A stretch of 64,000 nucleotides of DNA from Marinimicrobium agarilyticum DSM 16975 (GTDB taxonomy: Bacteria; Pseudomonadota; Gammaproteobacteria; Pseudomonadales; Cellvibrionaceae): the NCBI RefSeq assembly GCF_000423345.1, contig NZ_AUHU01000010.1, forward strand, positions 91,551 through 155,550. Direction: 5' to 3'. Below, piece by piece: positions 10,027 to 19,906 of this stretch (position 1 is its first letter; each line of letters begins with the position of its first letter). The notes under the pieces were generated by a model. It did not search any database. It was given only the letters and a program-made list of their open reading frames with translations, and was not told the origin of the DNA. The translations under genes were made by a program, and so were the position numbers.

Positions 10027-10055
10027 AACCGCATCTCCTTCTTTAAATCGATTCG

Positions 10056-10081
10056 GTTAAACCCATTCTAATGGATTTAAC
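10056..10081. promoter_or_regulatory. Large palindrome upstream of the GntR-family gene
   Basis: Arms GTTAAACCCATT and AATGGATTTAAC match at 11 of 12 positions around a 2-bp centre. The site begins 30 bp upstream of the TTG start, where it would overlap the promoter or leader. It is most simply an autoregulatory operator of the GntR/FCD protein. No second copy was seen in the window. Confidence 0.65.
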
Positions 10082-10178
10082 ACCACGGAGCATCCAGAGA
10101 TTACAAGGTGAAAAGCCAAGCACGGCAACGGTAAAGATCGATTGACACATCGGGCCCGGGCACTGAGCCGGTATCACG

Positions 10179-11741
10179 TCATTGGGTAGCGCATCGACGC
10201 CTGATGTAGTCTTCATGGGGCGGCAGGGCGGCCGCTGTTTTGGCCACAGCCTGTTTCAGCAGGCGCATATTTTGAATCAGCGTGTCCTCAGGAACACGGT
10301 CGACCAATGCATCGTAGCTGCGCGGGCGTACCCCCTGCCCCAGCATAACCGCCAACCAACTATGAGGGGTGAACAAGTCCTCCGGCGAGGCAATAATCCT
10401 TCCACTACCACGGAACATCTCCAGCTTTGCGGCCAAAGTCTCCGGAATCTCCATATTGCCTACATAACGCCAGAAAGGCGTATCCTCGCGCTGCGTGGCG
10501 TTGTAATGCAGGACGATAAAGTCCCGAAGCCTCTCATAGTCCGCCGTCATTGCTTTATTGTAATGGGCGATCTCGGCCGAATTGCAACCACGACCCGGCC
10601 ACAAGTTAATCAGTCGCTGGATGCCCACCTGAGCAAGGTGGATACTGGTGGACTCCAACGGCTCGATAAAGCCGCCTGCCAGGCCAATAGCGACACAGTT
10701 TTTCTCCCAAAAGGCGCGGCGATGACCGGTACGGAAGCGCAACGGCAAAGGGTCGGCCAAAGCCTCCCCGTCGACCCCCTGTACGAGTCGCCGGTGCACA
10801 TCGTCCTCTTCGGCAAAAGCACTTGAGTACACATAACCGTTGCCTTGGCGCTCCTGCAAAGGAATGCGCCAACGCCAGCCCGCCACGTCGGCGGTAGCGC
10901 GCGTAAAAGGCTTTGTCGGCCCAATTCCGGCTGTGGGCAGGGCAAGCGCCCGATCGCAGGGCAGGTAGTGGCTCCAGTCCACGAAGCCGCTTCCCATAGC
11001 ACCCTCAATCAGCAGCGATTTGAAGCCGCTGCAATCGATAAACAAATCGCCCGCGAGTACCTCACCACTGCGCAACGTTACGGACTGGATCGTGCCATGA
11101 TCCGGGTTTTGTTGAACGCTCTCCACCAGACCTTCTACACGACGAACGCCTCTTTGCTCCGCATACCGGCGGAGCATCTGACCGTAACGCTTGGAGTCCA
11201 GATGATAGGCGTAACGCATGGTAGACAAAATCGCCTCACCACCACCCTGCGGAGGAGAAAAGCGCCCAAGGCCGGCGGCAACCGCGCAGAGGTTGTACTG
11301 ATTGATATCTCCGGGAAGGTCAGAGGGCGTTTTACCTTCATCAGATAGTGCTTTCAAGCGAAGCCATAATTGATGAAAGGCAAACTCCGGGGTATCGCGT
11401 CCGTAAAAGCCGAACGGGTGGAAATAACGCTCACCGATATTCAGCCAGTCAACAAACTCAATACCAAGCTTAAAGGTCCCCTGACACTCACGCAGAATGT
11501 CGTTTTCCTTCAAACCAAGAAATTCGTTGAACTCGATCAGCGGCGGGATGGTCGCTTCGCCGACACCGATGACACCGACCTCATCGGACTCAACGAGCGT
11601 GACGGACGCATTTGGCGGCGCTATGCGGGCAATGGCCGCCGCGCTCATCCAGCCCGATGTGCCGCCACCAACAATAACAACGCTGTTCATCCTCGGCGTG
11701 TCACCTGCCTTCGCGGACTTGGACTCGGTGTCAGGTTTCAT
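10179..11741 (-). CDS. Flavin-dependent tryptophan halogenase family protein
   Basis: 520 residues. GGGTSGW is the FAD motif; the catalytic lysine (GTFKLGIEF), WRWRIP and [10 protein letters not shown] are intact, so activity is expected. The ATG at 11741 overlaps the stop of the preceding halogenase gene as ATGA, which indicates translational coupling. A start at the methionine of MNSVVIVGGG (11690) is also possible, since the first 17 residues are polar and not part of the fold. No signal peptide is seen. It is the last gene of the second TBDR-halogenase unit. It is clearly related to the halogenases at 1-1469 and 2937-4475, suggesting duplication of a TBDR-halogenase module. Confidence 0.92.
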   Translation of the reverse strand: MKPDTESKSAKAGDTPRMNSVVIVGGGTSGWMSAAAIARIAPPNASVTLVESDEVGVIGVGEATIPPLIEFNEFLGLKENDILRECQGTFKLGIEFVDWLNIGERYFHPFGFYGRDTPEFAFHQLWLRLKALSDEGKTPSDLPGDINQYNLCAVAAGLGRFSPPQGGGEAILSTMRYAYHLDSKRYGQMLRRYAEQRGVRRVEGLVESVQQNPDHGTIQSVTLRSGEVLAGDLFIDCSGFKSLLIEGAMGSGFVDWSHYLPCDRALALPTAGIGPTKPFTRATADVAGWRWRIPLQERQGNGYVYSSAFAEEDDVHRRLVQGVDGEALADPLPLRFRTGHRRAFWEKNCVAIGLAGGFIEPLESTSIHLAQVGIQRLINLWPGRGCNSAEIAHYNKAMTADYERLRDFIVLHYNATQREDTPFWRYVGNMEIPETLAAKLEMFRGSGRIIASPEDLFTPHSWLAVMLGQGVRPRSYDALVDRVPEDTLIQNMRLLKQAVAKTAAALPPHEDYIRRRCATQ

Positions 11742-13294
11742 GCGCGCGCGGTGCTCTTGGGGCGAAAGCCCCGCTCAACCACCTCGCGCACCAAATCCCG
11801 ATGGGGCGGGACGGCATTCATGGCATTTTGGCTCTGTTGGCGAATACTTTCGAATTCCTTTTTCGCATCTTCGTAAAAACGCAACGCACCGGCGCGTGCC
11901 GTGATGTCGGTCTTGAACTCCATGCCGTACAGTATGTACTGCCAGCTATTCTCATCAAAGATATCGTGACTGGCATCAATATCGAGAAAAGATGGGGGCC
12001 TGTGCCGCCACTGCTCCAACTTTCCTTTCAGGTAGTCGGACGCCGACGCGGGGTCACGATTGTCTCGCCAGAAACCGGTGTCCGTCCGTTGGCTCAAAAA
12101 ATAGTGAAGCTTGATAAAGTCGACAACATGCTCGAAGCGCTTCGTCATGGCCTCGTTGAACTGCTTGGCCGAGCGCTCGGTATCCCCGGACCAGGGAAAA
12201 AGATTGCAGAGCATGAGCGCAGCCACCTCAGCAAAGCTGATGCCGGTCGCTTCCAGCGGCTCAATAAACCCTACCGAAAGGCCTATTCCCACACAGTTCT
12301 TGTGCCACTGGACCTTTCGAAACCCGGCCTCAAATGACAGCTGCCGGTGCTTCAGTTCGTTCGCCGCCGGCCCGATATAACGCTTCAAAGTGTTCAGCGC
12401 CGCATCGTCACTGCAGTGGCGGGACGAATAGACGTAACCGACGCCGCGGCGATTATGCAAGCCGATATCCCACGTCCACCCGGCTTCCTGCGCAGTGGCG
12501 TAGGTGCAGGAGGGAATCGGCGCATCGGGCCGATCGTAGGGCACCTGCATGGCCACAGCGCGGTCGCAGAACAGCTGATCCTTGTACGAGGTAAACTCAG
12601 ACCCCAGAGTCTCCCCGATCAACCGCGCCCGGAAACCGGTGCAATCGATGTACAGGTCGGCCTTGAGCGCTCCATGATCACGACCCTGCACGGAGGCGAT
12701 AGCGCCGTGTTCGTCTAGTTTCACATCATCGACTGTATCAATCAGCCGCTTCACTCCCATTTCCATTGCGCGGCGGCGAACGACCTGGGCAAGCTTTCCG
12801 GCATCGAAATGATAGGCGTAGTTCAACGGCGCATTGTAATTGGGATGGGTAATGAGTTTTGGAGCAAGTTTCGCATCCACGACCCGCTCCTGAACCGTAC
12901 ACGCCTCCGCCCACGGTACGTCCCCGGCAACGCCGAGAAGCCAATAGGGCAAGAGGTCCATATCCGTGTGCTGGGAGCTGACCTGGAAAGGATGAAAATA
13001 GGTGTCATCCGGCTCATCCGCCGGATTCTTTTTCCAATTATTGAACCGAATGCCTTGTTTAAAGGTGGCATCCGCCTCACGAATCAATTCGCTTTCATCA
13101 AGGCCAATCCGGCCCATCGTTTTACGGATGATGGGAAAGGTACCCTCGCCTACGCCGACAGTACCAATCTCATCAGATTCAACCAGGGTAATGGAAACCC
13201 CGCCCGGGGTGTCCGCCGCTAACATCCGCGCCATGTAGGCCGCGGTAATCCATCCTGCGGTTCCACCCCCGACGATCAGGACACTCTTGCTCAT
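11738..13294 (-). CDS. Flavin-dependent halogenase family protein, divergent WxWxIP motif
   Basis: 518 residues, starting at an ATG with AGAGGAG 5 nt upstream. It has the FAD motif GGGTAGW, GVGEGTFP, the lysine (ATFKQGIRF) and the glutamate (IEPLEATGIS). The signature WxWxIP reads WTWDIG, so the motif that blocks monooxygenase activity is only partly kept. It also has an extra loop before VSSQHTDMD. It belongs to a different subgroup from the other four and may prefer another substrate. It lies 56 nt downstream of the TBDR stop with no clear terminator between, so co-transcription is likely, and it overlaps the next halogenase by 4 nt. Confidence 0.9.
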   Translation of the reverse strand: MSKSVLIVGGGTAGWITAAYMARMLAADTPGGVSITLVESDEIGTVGVGEGTFPIIRKTMGRIGLDESELIREADATFKQGIRFNNWKKNPADEPDDTYFHPFQVSSQHTDMDLLPYWLLGVAGDVPWAEACTVQERVVDAKLAPKLITHPNYNAPLNYAYHFDAGKLAQVVRRRAMEMGVKRLIDTVDDVKLDEHGAIASVQGRDHGALKADLYIDCTGFRARLIGETLGSEFTSYKDQLFCDRAVAMQVPYDRPDAPIPSCTYATAQEAGWTWDIGLHNRRGVGYVYSSRHCSDDAALNTLKRYIGPAANELKHRQLSFEAGFRKVQWHKNCVGIGLSVGFIEPLEATGISFAEVAALMLCNLFPWSGDTERSAKQFNEAMTKRFEHVVDFIKLHYFLSQRTDTGFWRDNRDPASASDYLKGKLEQWRHRPPSFLDIDASHDIFDENSWQYILYGMEFKTDITARAGALRFYEDAKKEFESIRQQSQNAMNAVPPHRDLVREVVERGFRPKSTARA

Positions 13295-13350
13295 CTCGGC
13301 TCCTCTTTATATATAGTCAAGTCTGTTCAAGAGCGTCCTTCACCGCTCGC

Positions 13351-16300
13351 TTAGAAGTCAACCCCCAAGTGCAAGCTGATGCGGCGGTCCGTCACAAAGA
13401 CCGCACGGTCAACATACCGTCCGTCCAGGATTTCCATCTCGGTTCTCTGATCCTCATCGGTGATGTTTTGTACATTCAGCTTGATATTGACCGAATCGGT
13501 CAATTGATAGGAGATGCTACCATCAAGCCGGCCAGACTCCGCCGCATAGACCGGCAATCCAAATTGAACCTCATTGCCGCTAAACGGATCAGTATAGACG
13601 TTAGTAGTGCCCGAATCGTTCGTGGTCGTCAAGTAGCGATCACGCCAATTCCACGCCAGACGCGCACTGAACTTGTCCCAATCGTACAGCAGGGTCGTCG
13701 AGTAAGACCATTCCGACAGCCCTATGACCGGCACGTTGAGCTCGCCCCCATTGATGTCCTGGGCAAAGGCGTCCGGCGAGTCGTTGTCGATGTAGGTGAG
13801 GTTCGCATCGACACCGAATCCACTCCACCAGCCTGGGAGCGTGTCGAAATACGTCCTCCCGCCGAACTCAAAGCCGCTAATAATCGTGTCTTCCCCGGCA
13901 TTGAAGTTAGTCCGGCTGGAAACAGCCCCTTCAAGGAAGGTGGTACCGTTTCCGTCCACCGATGCCGATTGCGGGTAATCCTCCTCAGAAAAGAACTCAC
14001 TCGCTGGGGCCGAGAAGTTGTTGAAGGTAATGTAGTTGTCGATCGTCTTGTGGAACAGCGAAAGGTGCATCGAAGCCCCCTTGCGTGGATACCACTCGAG
14101 CGAGATGTCGTGATTCAATGATATTTCTGGCTCAAGGAACGGATTGCCCGTTGTATTGGTGTAGCCAGAGAACAGCGCGGGGATCGACACGTCCTCGTCA
14201 GGGTATTCCGCGGCCAACTCATCGTTGATGGGGTTTTCCGTCGTCTGAACGCCCGCCGTCCCCTGCGCTCTGATATCGGGGTATCGTGGCGGAGTAAGTG
14301 TTCTTGTCAAAGCGTAGCGCAACACCCAGTCCTCGGCTGGCTCGAACTTGATATTGAACGACGGCAGGAAGTAATCCTTCTCCAGACTTCCCATGCGTTG
14401 TTTCTCGTAACCAACACTCTCTTGAGTCAACGGAGGCTGCTGGCCTTCGTTCTCTTCTTGCCAGGTGGCTACATTCTCAATGCCGCCCATTGCGTCGACA
14501 GAGGCCTCGGCATCGGCCAGGCTCGCGTAGTAGCGAGAACCACCACTGAAGGTGAAGTTACCCTCACTTTCAATGTCGTAGTTGACCCAACGCACGCCGA
14601 CATTACCGCTGAAACTTTGGAACCACGAGTCGCCAAAGTTCTCGAAACCCAGCATGGCATAGGCCGACTGCGTTTTGTGGTTTGTCTCGTAGAAGGACGG
14701 CAACTGATCGAAGTTCCGGTCAGGGGGGTTACCATAGATGTATGTGCTCGCCTCCGGGTCGCTGCACTGATAGTAAAGGTCCGGTGCGCAAGCCGCGTAG
14801 GTGTTGACGACGCGCTCGAACTGCTCGTCTGAATTGACCTGATCGGTTCCAACCCAGACACCACCGAGCGGTGGAATATCTCCTTTAAAGAAATCCGAAA
14901 ACTCTTCGAGATAAAAATCACCGTCAGGAGCCGTATCCACGAAAGGTCTTGGCACGCCATTCCAACCGCGTCCAGTCGCCGACCACCAAGTCCCGACAAA
15001 ACTATCAGATTCTTCACGGTCCGCGACGCGTCCGCCGATAGCAAGCTTTTTAAAGAAGCCGTCACCAATTTCGAAGTTTGCGTCCAGTTGGGCCGCGTGC
15101 GCCTCGCCTTCGTTCGACATATTCAACCAGTTGATTCGGGAAAGCCCAGTATCCGCCGGATCTGTCGAAAGCGGAGTTTGGAAGCTGGCTACCGGCCGGT
15201 CACCGGACATATCCAGGTTGGTTTGAACGATTGCCGGGATAACCGTGCCGCCAAGGCTATACTTACCCGAGCGCGACTCGGCTTCAACATATTGATAGCT
15301 ACCACTCAGATCCCAACCCTCATCCTCATACTTGAAACCTGTGCTGTAATCCGCAGTCCGGCTGAAGGAGGGCGTGAAGCTTGAGTTCGGAGACACATTA
15401 AGACCGGACGTAAGGTTCGGGCTCGAGATTGCACCCCGGACGAATACCCCGTTATCGAATACGGCGCCGGGCATAACGCCGACAGGGGCTTCTGCCAATG
15501 ACAGGATCTGGCTGTGGCGGTTGCTTTCACGCTCTGAGATAAAAGTAGTGTGGAAGAGCTCCAGGTTGTCGTTCGGCCGCCACTGAAGGGCGCCGTAATA
15601 TCCATCCCGTACGCGTTCGAACTGGTCCTGCGTATAGCGAACGCCGCCAGGCGCGTAGACCCGCTCGTCGTTATACTCGGTTGCGTAGTAAGGCGGAACA
15701 ATAATGTTGCTGTCGTGAGAGGCGATCTTCGAGTAAGCCACATCGAGAAGAACACCAAATTCGCCCATATCCGTATCGAAACGATTCGAAATCATACCCG
15801 AAGCAGCGGGAGTAAACTCCTCCGAGAAATCCCCATAACTACCTGAAATCGCCGCGTTGGCCTGAAAGCCATCGAAGTCGAACGGCATGTGCGTCTGCAG
15901 GTTGACAGTGCCGGACACCCCACCTTCGATCAGGTCCGCACGACTCGCCTTGTAAACGGTAACCGCCGAAAGGAGTTCCGGCCCGACATCCGCCCAACTG
16001 AGACCTGACCCGCCATTTGCGGAAAAGACTTCACGCCCATTGATCAGTGTCTTGGTCTTGTTCAGACCGCGCACCTGAACCCCCGAGCCTTCGAACGCAA
16101 AGCCGTCCGGGGAACCTTCACTACCGGCGCGGATACGATTCATGGTAACCCCTGGCGTTCGCTCCAGAATTTCGAGAAGCGAGGTACTGGGCACCTTGCC
16201 CGCCTCATCCAGAACGATCGAGTCCCCAATGGTATCCGATGCACGCTTCAATTGTGCCGCGCTTTCCAGCGCGCTTCGCTGTCCTGTAACCGTGATTTCC

Positions 16301-16452
16301 TCCAGGCGCGTAGACGGGTCTTCAGTTTCCTGGGCCAATAACGGTGAAGAGCAGCTCATGATGGCAACCGCCAGCATGGAGCGCCGGAAGGCAGGGCTGG
16401 TGCGATTGACACTGGCTTGGCTTATACGAGAGTAAAAGGGGTTCGCTTTCAT
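13351..16452 (-). CDS. TonB-dependent receptor, CUT type
   Basis: About 1033 residues from the ATG at 16452. The frame extends upstream to a GTG at 16470, which has AGAGGAGGAG 9 nt before it and may be the true start, and to an ATG at 16506. The signal peptide lies around FRRSMLAVAIMSCSSPLLAQ. The TonB-box-like LEEITVTGQR, a plug domain with the RGL motif and NLQTHMPFDF, and a long barrel ending in GVDF follow. The terminal Phe fits a barrel assembled by the Bam machinery. It heads an operon with two halogenase genes. Compared with the TBDR at 4549-7929 it shares domain order but is clearly divergent, so the two units probably import different ligands. Confidence 0.92.
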   Translation of the reverse strand: MKANPFYSRISQASVNRTSPAFRRSMLAVAIMSCSSPLLAQETEDPSTRLEEITVTGQRSALESAAQLKRASDTIGDSIVLDEAGKVPSTSLLEILERTPGVTMNRIRAGSEGSPDGFAFEGSGVQVRGLNKTKTLINGREVFSANGGSGLSWADVGPELLSAVTVYKASRADLIEGGVSGTVNLQTHMPFDFDGFQANAAISGSYGDFSEEFTPAASGMISNRFDTDMGEFGVLLDVAYSKIASHDSNIIVPPYYATEYNDERVYAPGGVRYTQDQFERVRDGYYGALQWRPNDNLELFHTTFISERESNRHSQILSLAEAPVGVMPGAVFDNGVFVRGAISSPNLTSGLNVSPNSSFTPSFSRTADYSTGFKYEDEGWDLSGSYQYVEAESRSGKYSLGGTVIPAIVQTNLDMSGDRPVASFQTPLSTDPADTGLSRINWLNMSNEGEAHAAQLDANFEIGDGFFKKLAIGGRVADREESDSFVGTWWSATGRGWNGVPRPFVDTAPDGDFYLEEFSDFFKGDIPPLGGVWVGTDQVNSDEQFERVVNTYAACAPDLYYQCSDPEASTYIYGNPPDRNFDQLPSFYETNHKTQSAYAMLGFENFGDSWFQSFSGNVGVRWVNYDIESEGNFTFSGGSRYYASLADAEASVDAMGGIENVATWQEENEGQQPPLTQESVGYEKQRMGSLEKDYFLPSFNIKFEPAEDWVLRYALTRTLTPPRYPDIRAQGTAGVQTTENPINDELAAEYPDEDVSIPALFSGYTNTTGNPFLEPEISLNHDISLEWYPRKGASMHLSLFHKTIDNYITFNNFSAPASEFFSEEDYPQSASVDGNGTTFLEGAVSSRTNFNAGEDTIISGFEFGGRTYFDTLPGWWSGFGVDANLTYIDNDSPDAFAQDINGGELNVPVIGLSEWSYSTTLLYDWDKFSARLAWNWRDRYLTTTNDSGTTNVYTDPFSGNEVQFGLPVYAAESGRLDGSISYQLTDSVNIKLNVQNITDEDQRTEMEILDGRYVDRAVFVTDRRISLHLGVDF

Positions 16453-16985
16453 TATTTCTACAGCCGCCACAATTGACGGCTCCTCCTCTTCGCTGTTCGC
16501 CGCCATTCGCCATTATGAAATGCCTGGGGAGGACGTCGTGGCGGCGTAATTATTAGTGATTTACCGGAGTGCCCGGGCCTTGATACTGCGACCAGCAAAT
16601 AGTTGCACAGACTATTTCTGCAAGTCAACATACTTGTGCTCTTGTACTCTTGTATGCAAGGTGGATATACTAGCCTTTGCCAGCCAAAAAAATTGACATT
16701 TTTGATACTTTGCAACAATTTCGCAGAAGATGGCAGCATTTAAAGGATAATTAACGTGACTCTCCCGACCATCATCAATCGATCATTCGGTGAAGCCACT
16801 GCTGAGCAACAAGGGGTGAAGCACAGGCGGAGGTGGGTTCTTGAGCCAGCGCTCGCAAGATACTTTCACCCCTGATTCTCTTTTCACCCCCTTGTAATCC
16901 AGGGTCGACTCATTTAATCTTATTGTTTATTTGACTAGAAGATGATTGAGCGGCGAACTCTACATTTTTAATAAATGGTTTTTGT
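16453..16985. promoter_or_regulatory. Divergent promoter region between TBDR and GH115 genes
   Basis: Upstream of the TBDR the segment 16621-16660 contains CAAGT...ACTTG and then three 8-bp direct repeats CTTGTGCT, CTTGTACT, CTTGTATG followed by CAAG. Nearer GH115, CAAGGGGTGAA (16810-16820) is inverted against two TTTCACCCC words (16864-16872 and 16882-16890). These are candidate regulator sites. No convincing gene is present. The GH115 ATG lacks a strong Shine-Dalgarno sequence. Confidence 0.5.
16633..16660. repeat. Three tandem 8-bp CTTGT repeats upstream of TBDR
   Basis: CTTGTGCT, CTTGTACT and CTTGTATG run head to tail and end in CAAG, which makes an imperfect palindrome with the last copy. 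The 8-bp period is short of one helical turn, so overlapping sites for one protein are more likely than cooperative binding. Confidence 0.5.
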
Positions 16986-19856
16986 ATGTCTTTTCACCGA
17001 AATCTGACGTGCGCCCTACTGGGAAGCTTCCTTGTCGCAGTTCCCGCCCTTTCGTCGGCACTGGAAGGGCCGAACTACGTTCAATCCAGCGTATCGACGA
17101 ACGCCTTGAGCCTGGTGGGCAAAGAGCACCTGTCCAACCTCTATGTGGACCCACAAGATGACCCAGGCGTCATCCGGGCGGTGCACGACTTGCGAGACGA
17201 CATCGAGCGGGTCACCGGTCAGCAACCACAGATTGTGCGCACCGCTGGCGGTCTCGGCTCCCAGGGCGTCATCATTGGGGTGCTGGGTCAAAGCGAGTTA
17301 CTCGATCAGTTGGTGGAAAGTGGCAAGCTCGACCCCAGCGCCATTGAAGGCGAGTGGGACGCCTACCATATGGAAGTGGTGGAAAACCCCACCCCCGGAC
17401 TCGACCGGGCTTTGATCATCGCCGGCAGCAACAAGCGCGGTGCTATTTATGGCACCTACGATCTATCCGAAGAGATCGGCGTCTCTCCCTGGTATTGGTG
17501 GGCCGACGTGCCTGCGGACCAGCAGGAGCACCTGTATGTGGACGGGGACCTGAAGCTTCAGGACAAGCCCAAGGTGAAGTACCGGGGCATCTTCCTCAAT
17601 GACGAAGCGCCAGCGCTGACCGGCTGGGTGAAGGAAAACTACGGCGACTACAACCACGAATTCTACGAACACGTCTTCGAACTGATTCTGCGCCTGAAAG
17701 GCAACTTCCTCTGGCCCGCCATGTGGAACAACGCCTTTGCCGACGACGACCCACAGAACATGATTCTCGCGGACGAGTACGGCATCGTCATGAGCACCTC
17801 TCACCATGAGCCCATGATGCGGGCCGATAAAGAGTGGAACCGCTATGGCAAAGGGGCCTGGGAATACTCCACCAACCCGGAAAACCTCTACGACTTCTGG
17901 CTCGACGGCGCCCAGCGCAACAAGCCCTACGAAAGTATCTACACCCTGGGCATGCGCGGCCAGGAAGACACCCCCATGAGCGAGGGCCAGAACATCGGGC
18001 TGCTGGAAAAAGTCGTTCACGACCAACGCGAAATTCTCGATACCGTCTTCGACAAGCCGATTGAAGAGGTGCCCCAAGTGTGGGCGCTTTATAAAGAGGT
18101 GCAGGGCTTTTACGAAAGCGGCATGCGCGTGCCCGACGATGTCACCCTGCTCTGGGCCGATGACAACTGGGGCAACATTCGTCGGCTGCCCACGCCCGAA
18201 GAGCGCGACCGCGCTGGCGGCGCCGGAGTCTACTATCACTTCGATTACGTCGGAGGCCCCCGCTCCTACCGCTGGATCAACACCGTACCCGTGGCCAAAA
18301 TCTGGGAACAGATGAACCTCGCCTATGAGTACGAAGCCGATCGCATCTGGGTCGTCAACGTGGGCGACCTGAAGCCCATGGAGTACCCGATCGAGTTCTT
18401 CCTGCGTATGGCCTGGGATCCTGAGTACTGGAACCGCGAGCGCATGGCTGAATTCGGCCCCCGCTGGGCCGAGCGCGAATTTGGCCCCGAACACGCCGAC
18501 GCCATTGCCCAGCTGATGACCGACTACACCCGCCACAACGGCCGGCGCAAGCCGGAGCAACAGAGCGCTGACACCTACCGCCTGCTCAACTACCGTGAGG
18601 CGGACCGCATTGAGGCGGAAATGGAAGACATGATCGAGCGCGCCAATGCGCTTTATGAGCAAATGCCCGAGGCCAAGCGGGACGCTTTTGACCAACTGGT
18701 GCGCCACCCGGTGCGCGCCAGCGGCAACATTACCCAGATGTACATCGCCCAGGCCCGTAACCAGCTCTACGCCAAGCAGGGGCGTTCCTATGCCAACGAC
18801 ATCGGCGCGCTGGCACGCGAGCGTTTTGAGAAAGACGGCATGCTGGAGGAGCACTACCACACCGAGATCAGTGACGGGAAGTGGAACCATTTCATGTCCC
18901 AGCCGCGCATCGGCTACACCCATTGGAACAATCCGCCGGAAAACACCGCGCCGCTGATTTACGACTACAAGCCTCACAGCAAGCCCGATATGGGCGTCGC
19001 GGTAGAAGGCATGGCAAGCGCCTGGCCCACCCCCGGCACCTACCGGCTGCCCACCTTCAGCCCGTACGGGCGCGAAAGCCGCCAAATCACCGTCTACACC
19101 AAGGGCGAGGCGCCCTTCGATTTTTCCGCCGAGCCCAGCCATGACTGGATTCAGCTCAGCCAGAGCGAAGGCACGGTAGACGGCGAAGCCACCATCGACG
19201 TCAGCATCGATTGGAACAAAGCGCCAGCGGGCAACCATAGTGGCCATGTTTTTGTGCAAGGCACCGGCTGGGGCGGCGCCCGCGTTCAAGTAGAAACGTT
19301 CAAGCCCACGGACAAAGTCGCCCGCAAGGTGAAAGGCTTCTTGGAAGCCAACGGTTATGTCAGCATCGAGGCCGCGCATTTTGACCGTAAAGAGGACCGG
19401 AACGGCCACCACTGGGCAGTGATCCCCCAGCACGGTCGCACCCTCTCCTCCATCAGCAGCTTTCCGGTCACAGACAGAACGTTTGAAGATCCGACCCACG
19501 GTCCTTATGTTGAATATGACATTTACTTTTTCTCTACCGGGGCGTTCGAGGTACACTCGCTCTTCGCGCCCAGCCTGAATATAGTGCCAGGTCGCGGCTT
19601 ACGCTACGGCATCGCCTTCGACGGCGAGGAACCTCAAGTCATCGACATCCTCGAAGACCAGAGCCAGAAAGCCTGGGAAACTGCGGTCAGTGACGGGGTT
19701 CGCCAGTCTGTAAGCACTCACACGATTGAGAAACCGGGGCTTCACACCCTCAGGATCTACCGAGTCGACCCGGCGGTGACTCTGCAAAAAATCATGATCG
19801 ACACCGGCAACTTGAAGCCCAGCTACCTGGGACCGCCGGAAAGCCAGCGGCGCTAA
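16986..19856 (+). CDS. GH115 xylan alpha-1,2-glucuronidase
   Basis: 956 residues, the usual length for GH115, which removes (4-O-methyl)glucuronic acid from internal and terminal xylose units of glucuronoxylan. A Sec signal peptide is seen (residues 1 to about 25, ending LSSALEG). The N-terminal domain (about 30-180) leads into the family's catalytic barrel with [41 protein letters not shown] and [17 protein letters not shown]-terminal beta-domain runs from about 700 to the end. It is expected in the periplasm. It is the first gene of a plus-strand group with ManD (50-nt gap) and GH43 (48-nt gap), so the released glucuronate and trimmed xylo-oligosaccharides are handled by its neighbours. Confidence 0.95.
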   Translation: MSFHRNLTCALLGSFLVAVPALSSALEGPNYVQSSVSTNALSLVGKEHLSNLYVDPQDDPGVIRAVHDLRDDIERVTGQQPQIVRTAGGLGSQGVIIGVLGQSELLDQLVESGKLDPSAIEGEWDAYHMEVVENPTPGLDRALIIAGSNKRGAIYGTYDLSEEIGVSPWYWWADVPADQQEHLYVDGDLKLQDKPKVKYRGIFLNDEAPALTGWVKENYGDYNHEFYEHVFELILRLKGNFLWPAMWNNAFADDDPQNMILADEYGIVMSTSHHEPMMRADKEWNRYGKGAWEYSTNPENLYDFWLDGAQRNKPYESIYTLGMRGQEDTPMSEGQNIGLLEKVVHDQREILDTVFDKPIEEVPQVWALYKEVQGFYESGMRVPDDVTLLWADDNWGNIRRLPTPEERDRAGGAGVYYHFDYVGGPRSYRWINTVPVAKIWEQMNLAYEYEADRIWVVNVGDLKPMEYPIEFFLRMAWDPEYWNRERMAEFGPRWAEREFGPEHADAIAQLMTDYTRHNGRRKPEQQSADTYRLLNYREADRIEAEMEDMIERANALYEQMPEAKRDAFDQLVRHPVRASGNITQMYIAQARNQLYAKQGRSYANDIGALARERFEKDGMLEEHYHTEISDGKWNHFMSQPRIGYTHWNNPPENTAPLIYDYKPHSKPDMGVAVEGMASAWPTPGTYRLPTFSPYGRESRQITVYTKGEAPFDFSAEPSHDWIQLSQSEGTVDGEATIDVSIDWNKAPAGNHSGHVFVQGTGWGGARVQVETFKPTDKVARKVKGFLEANGYVSIEAAHFDRKEDRNGHHWAVIPQHGRTLSSISSFPVTDRTFEDPTHGPYVEYDIYFFSTGAFEVHSLFAPSLNIVPGRGLRYGIAFDGEEPQVIDILEDQSQKAWETAVSDGVRQSVSTHTIEKPGLHTLRIYRVDPAVTLQKIMIDTGNLKPSYLGPPESQRR

Positions 19857-19906
19857 GCGACAGTAAATGGCAACGATCAAGTAGGACAACGGTAAGTAGG
19901 ATTGAT

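Noticed and set aside
16633..16660. Short tandem repeats considered as a CRISPR-like array
   Set aside because: Units of 8 bp without spacers and only three copies; no cas genes in the window.
17463..19556. 697-codon open frame on the minus strand
   Set aside because: It lies fully inside the plus-strand GH115 gene, its protein has no recognisable motif and is rich in Val, Gly and His as expected from the complement of GC-rich coding DNA.
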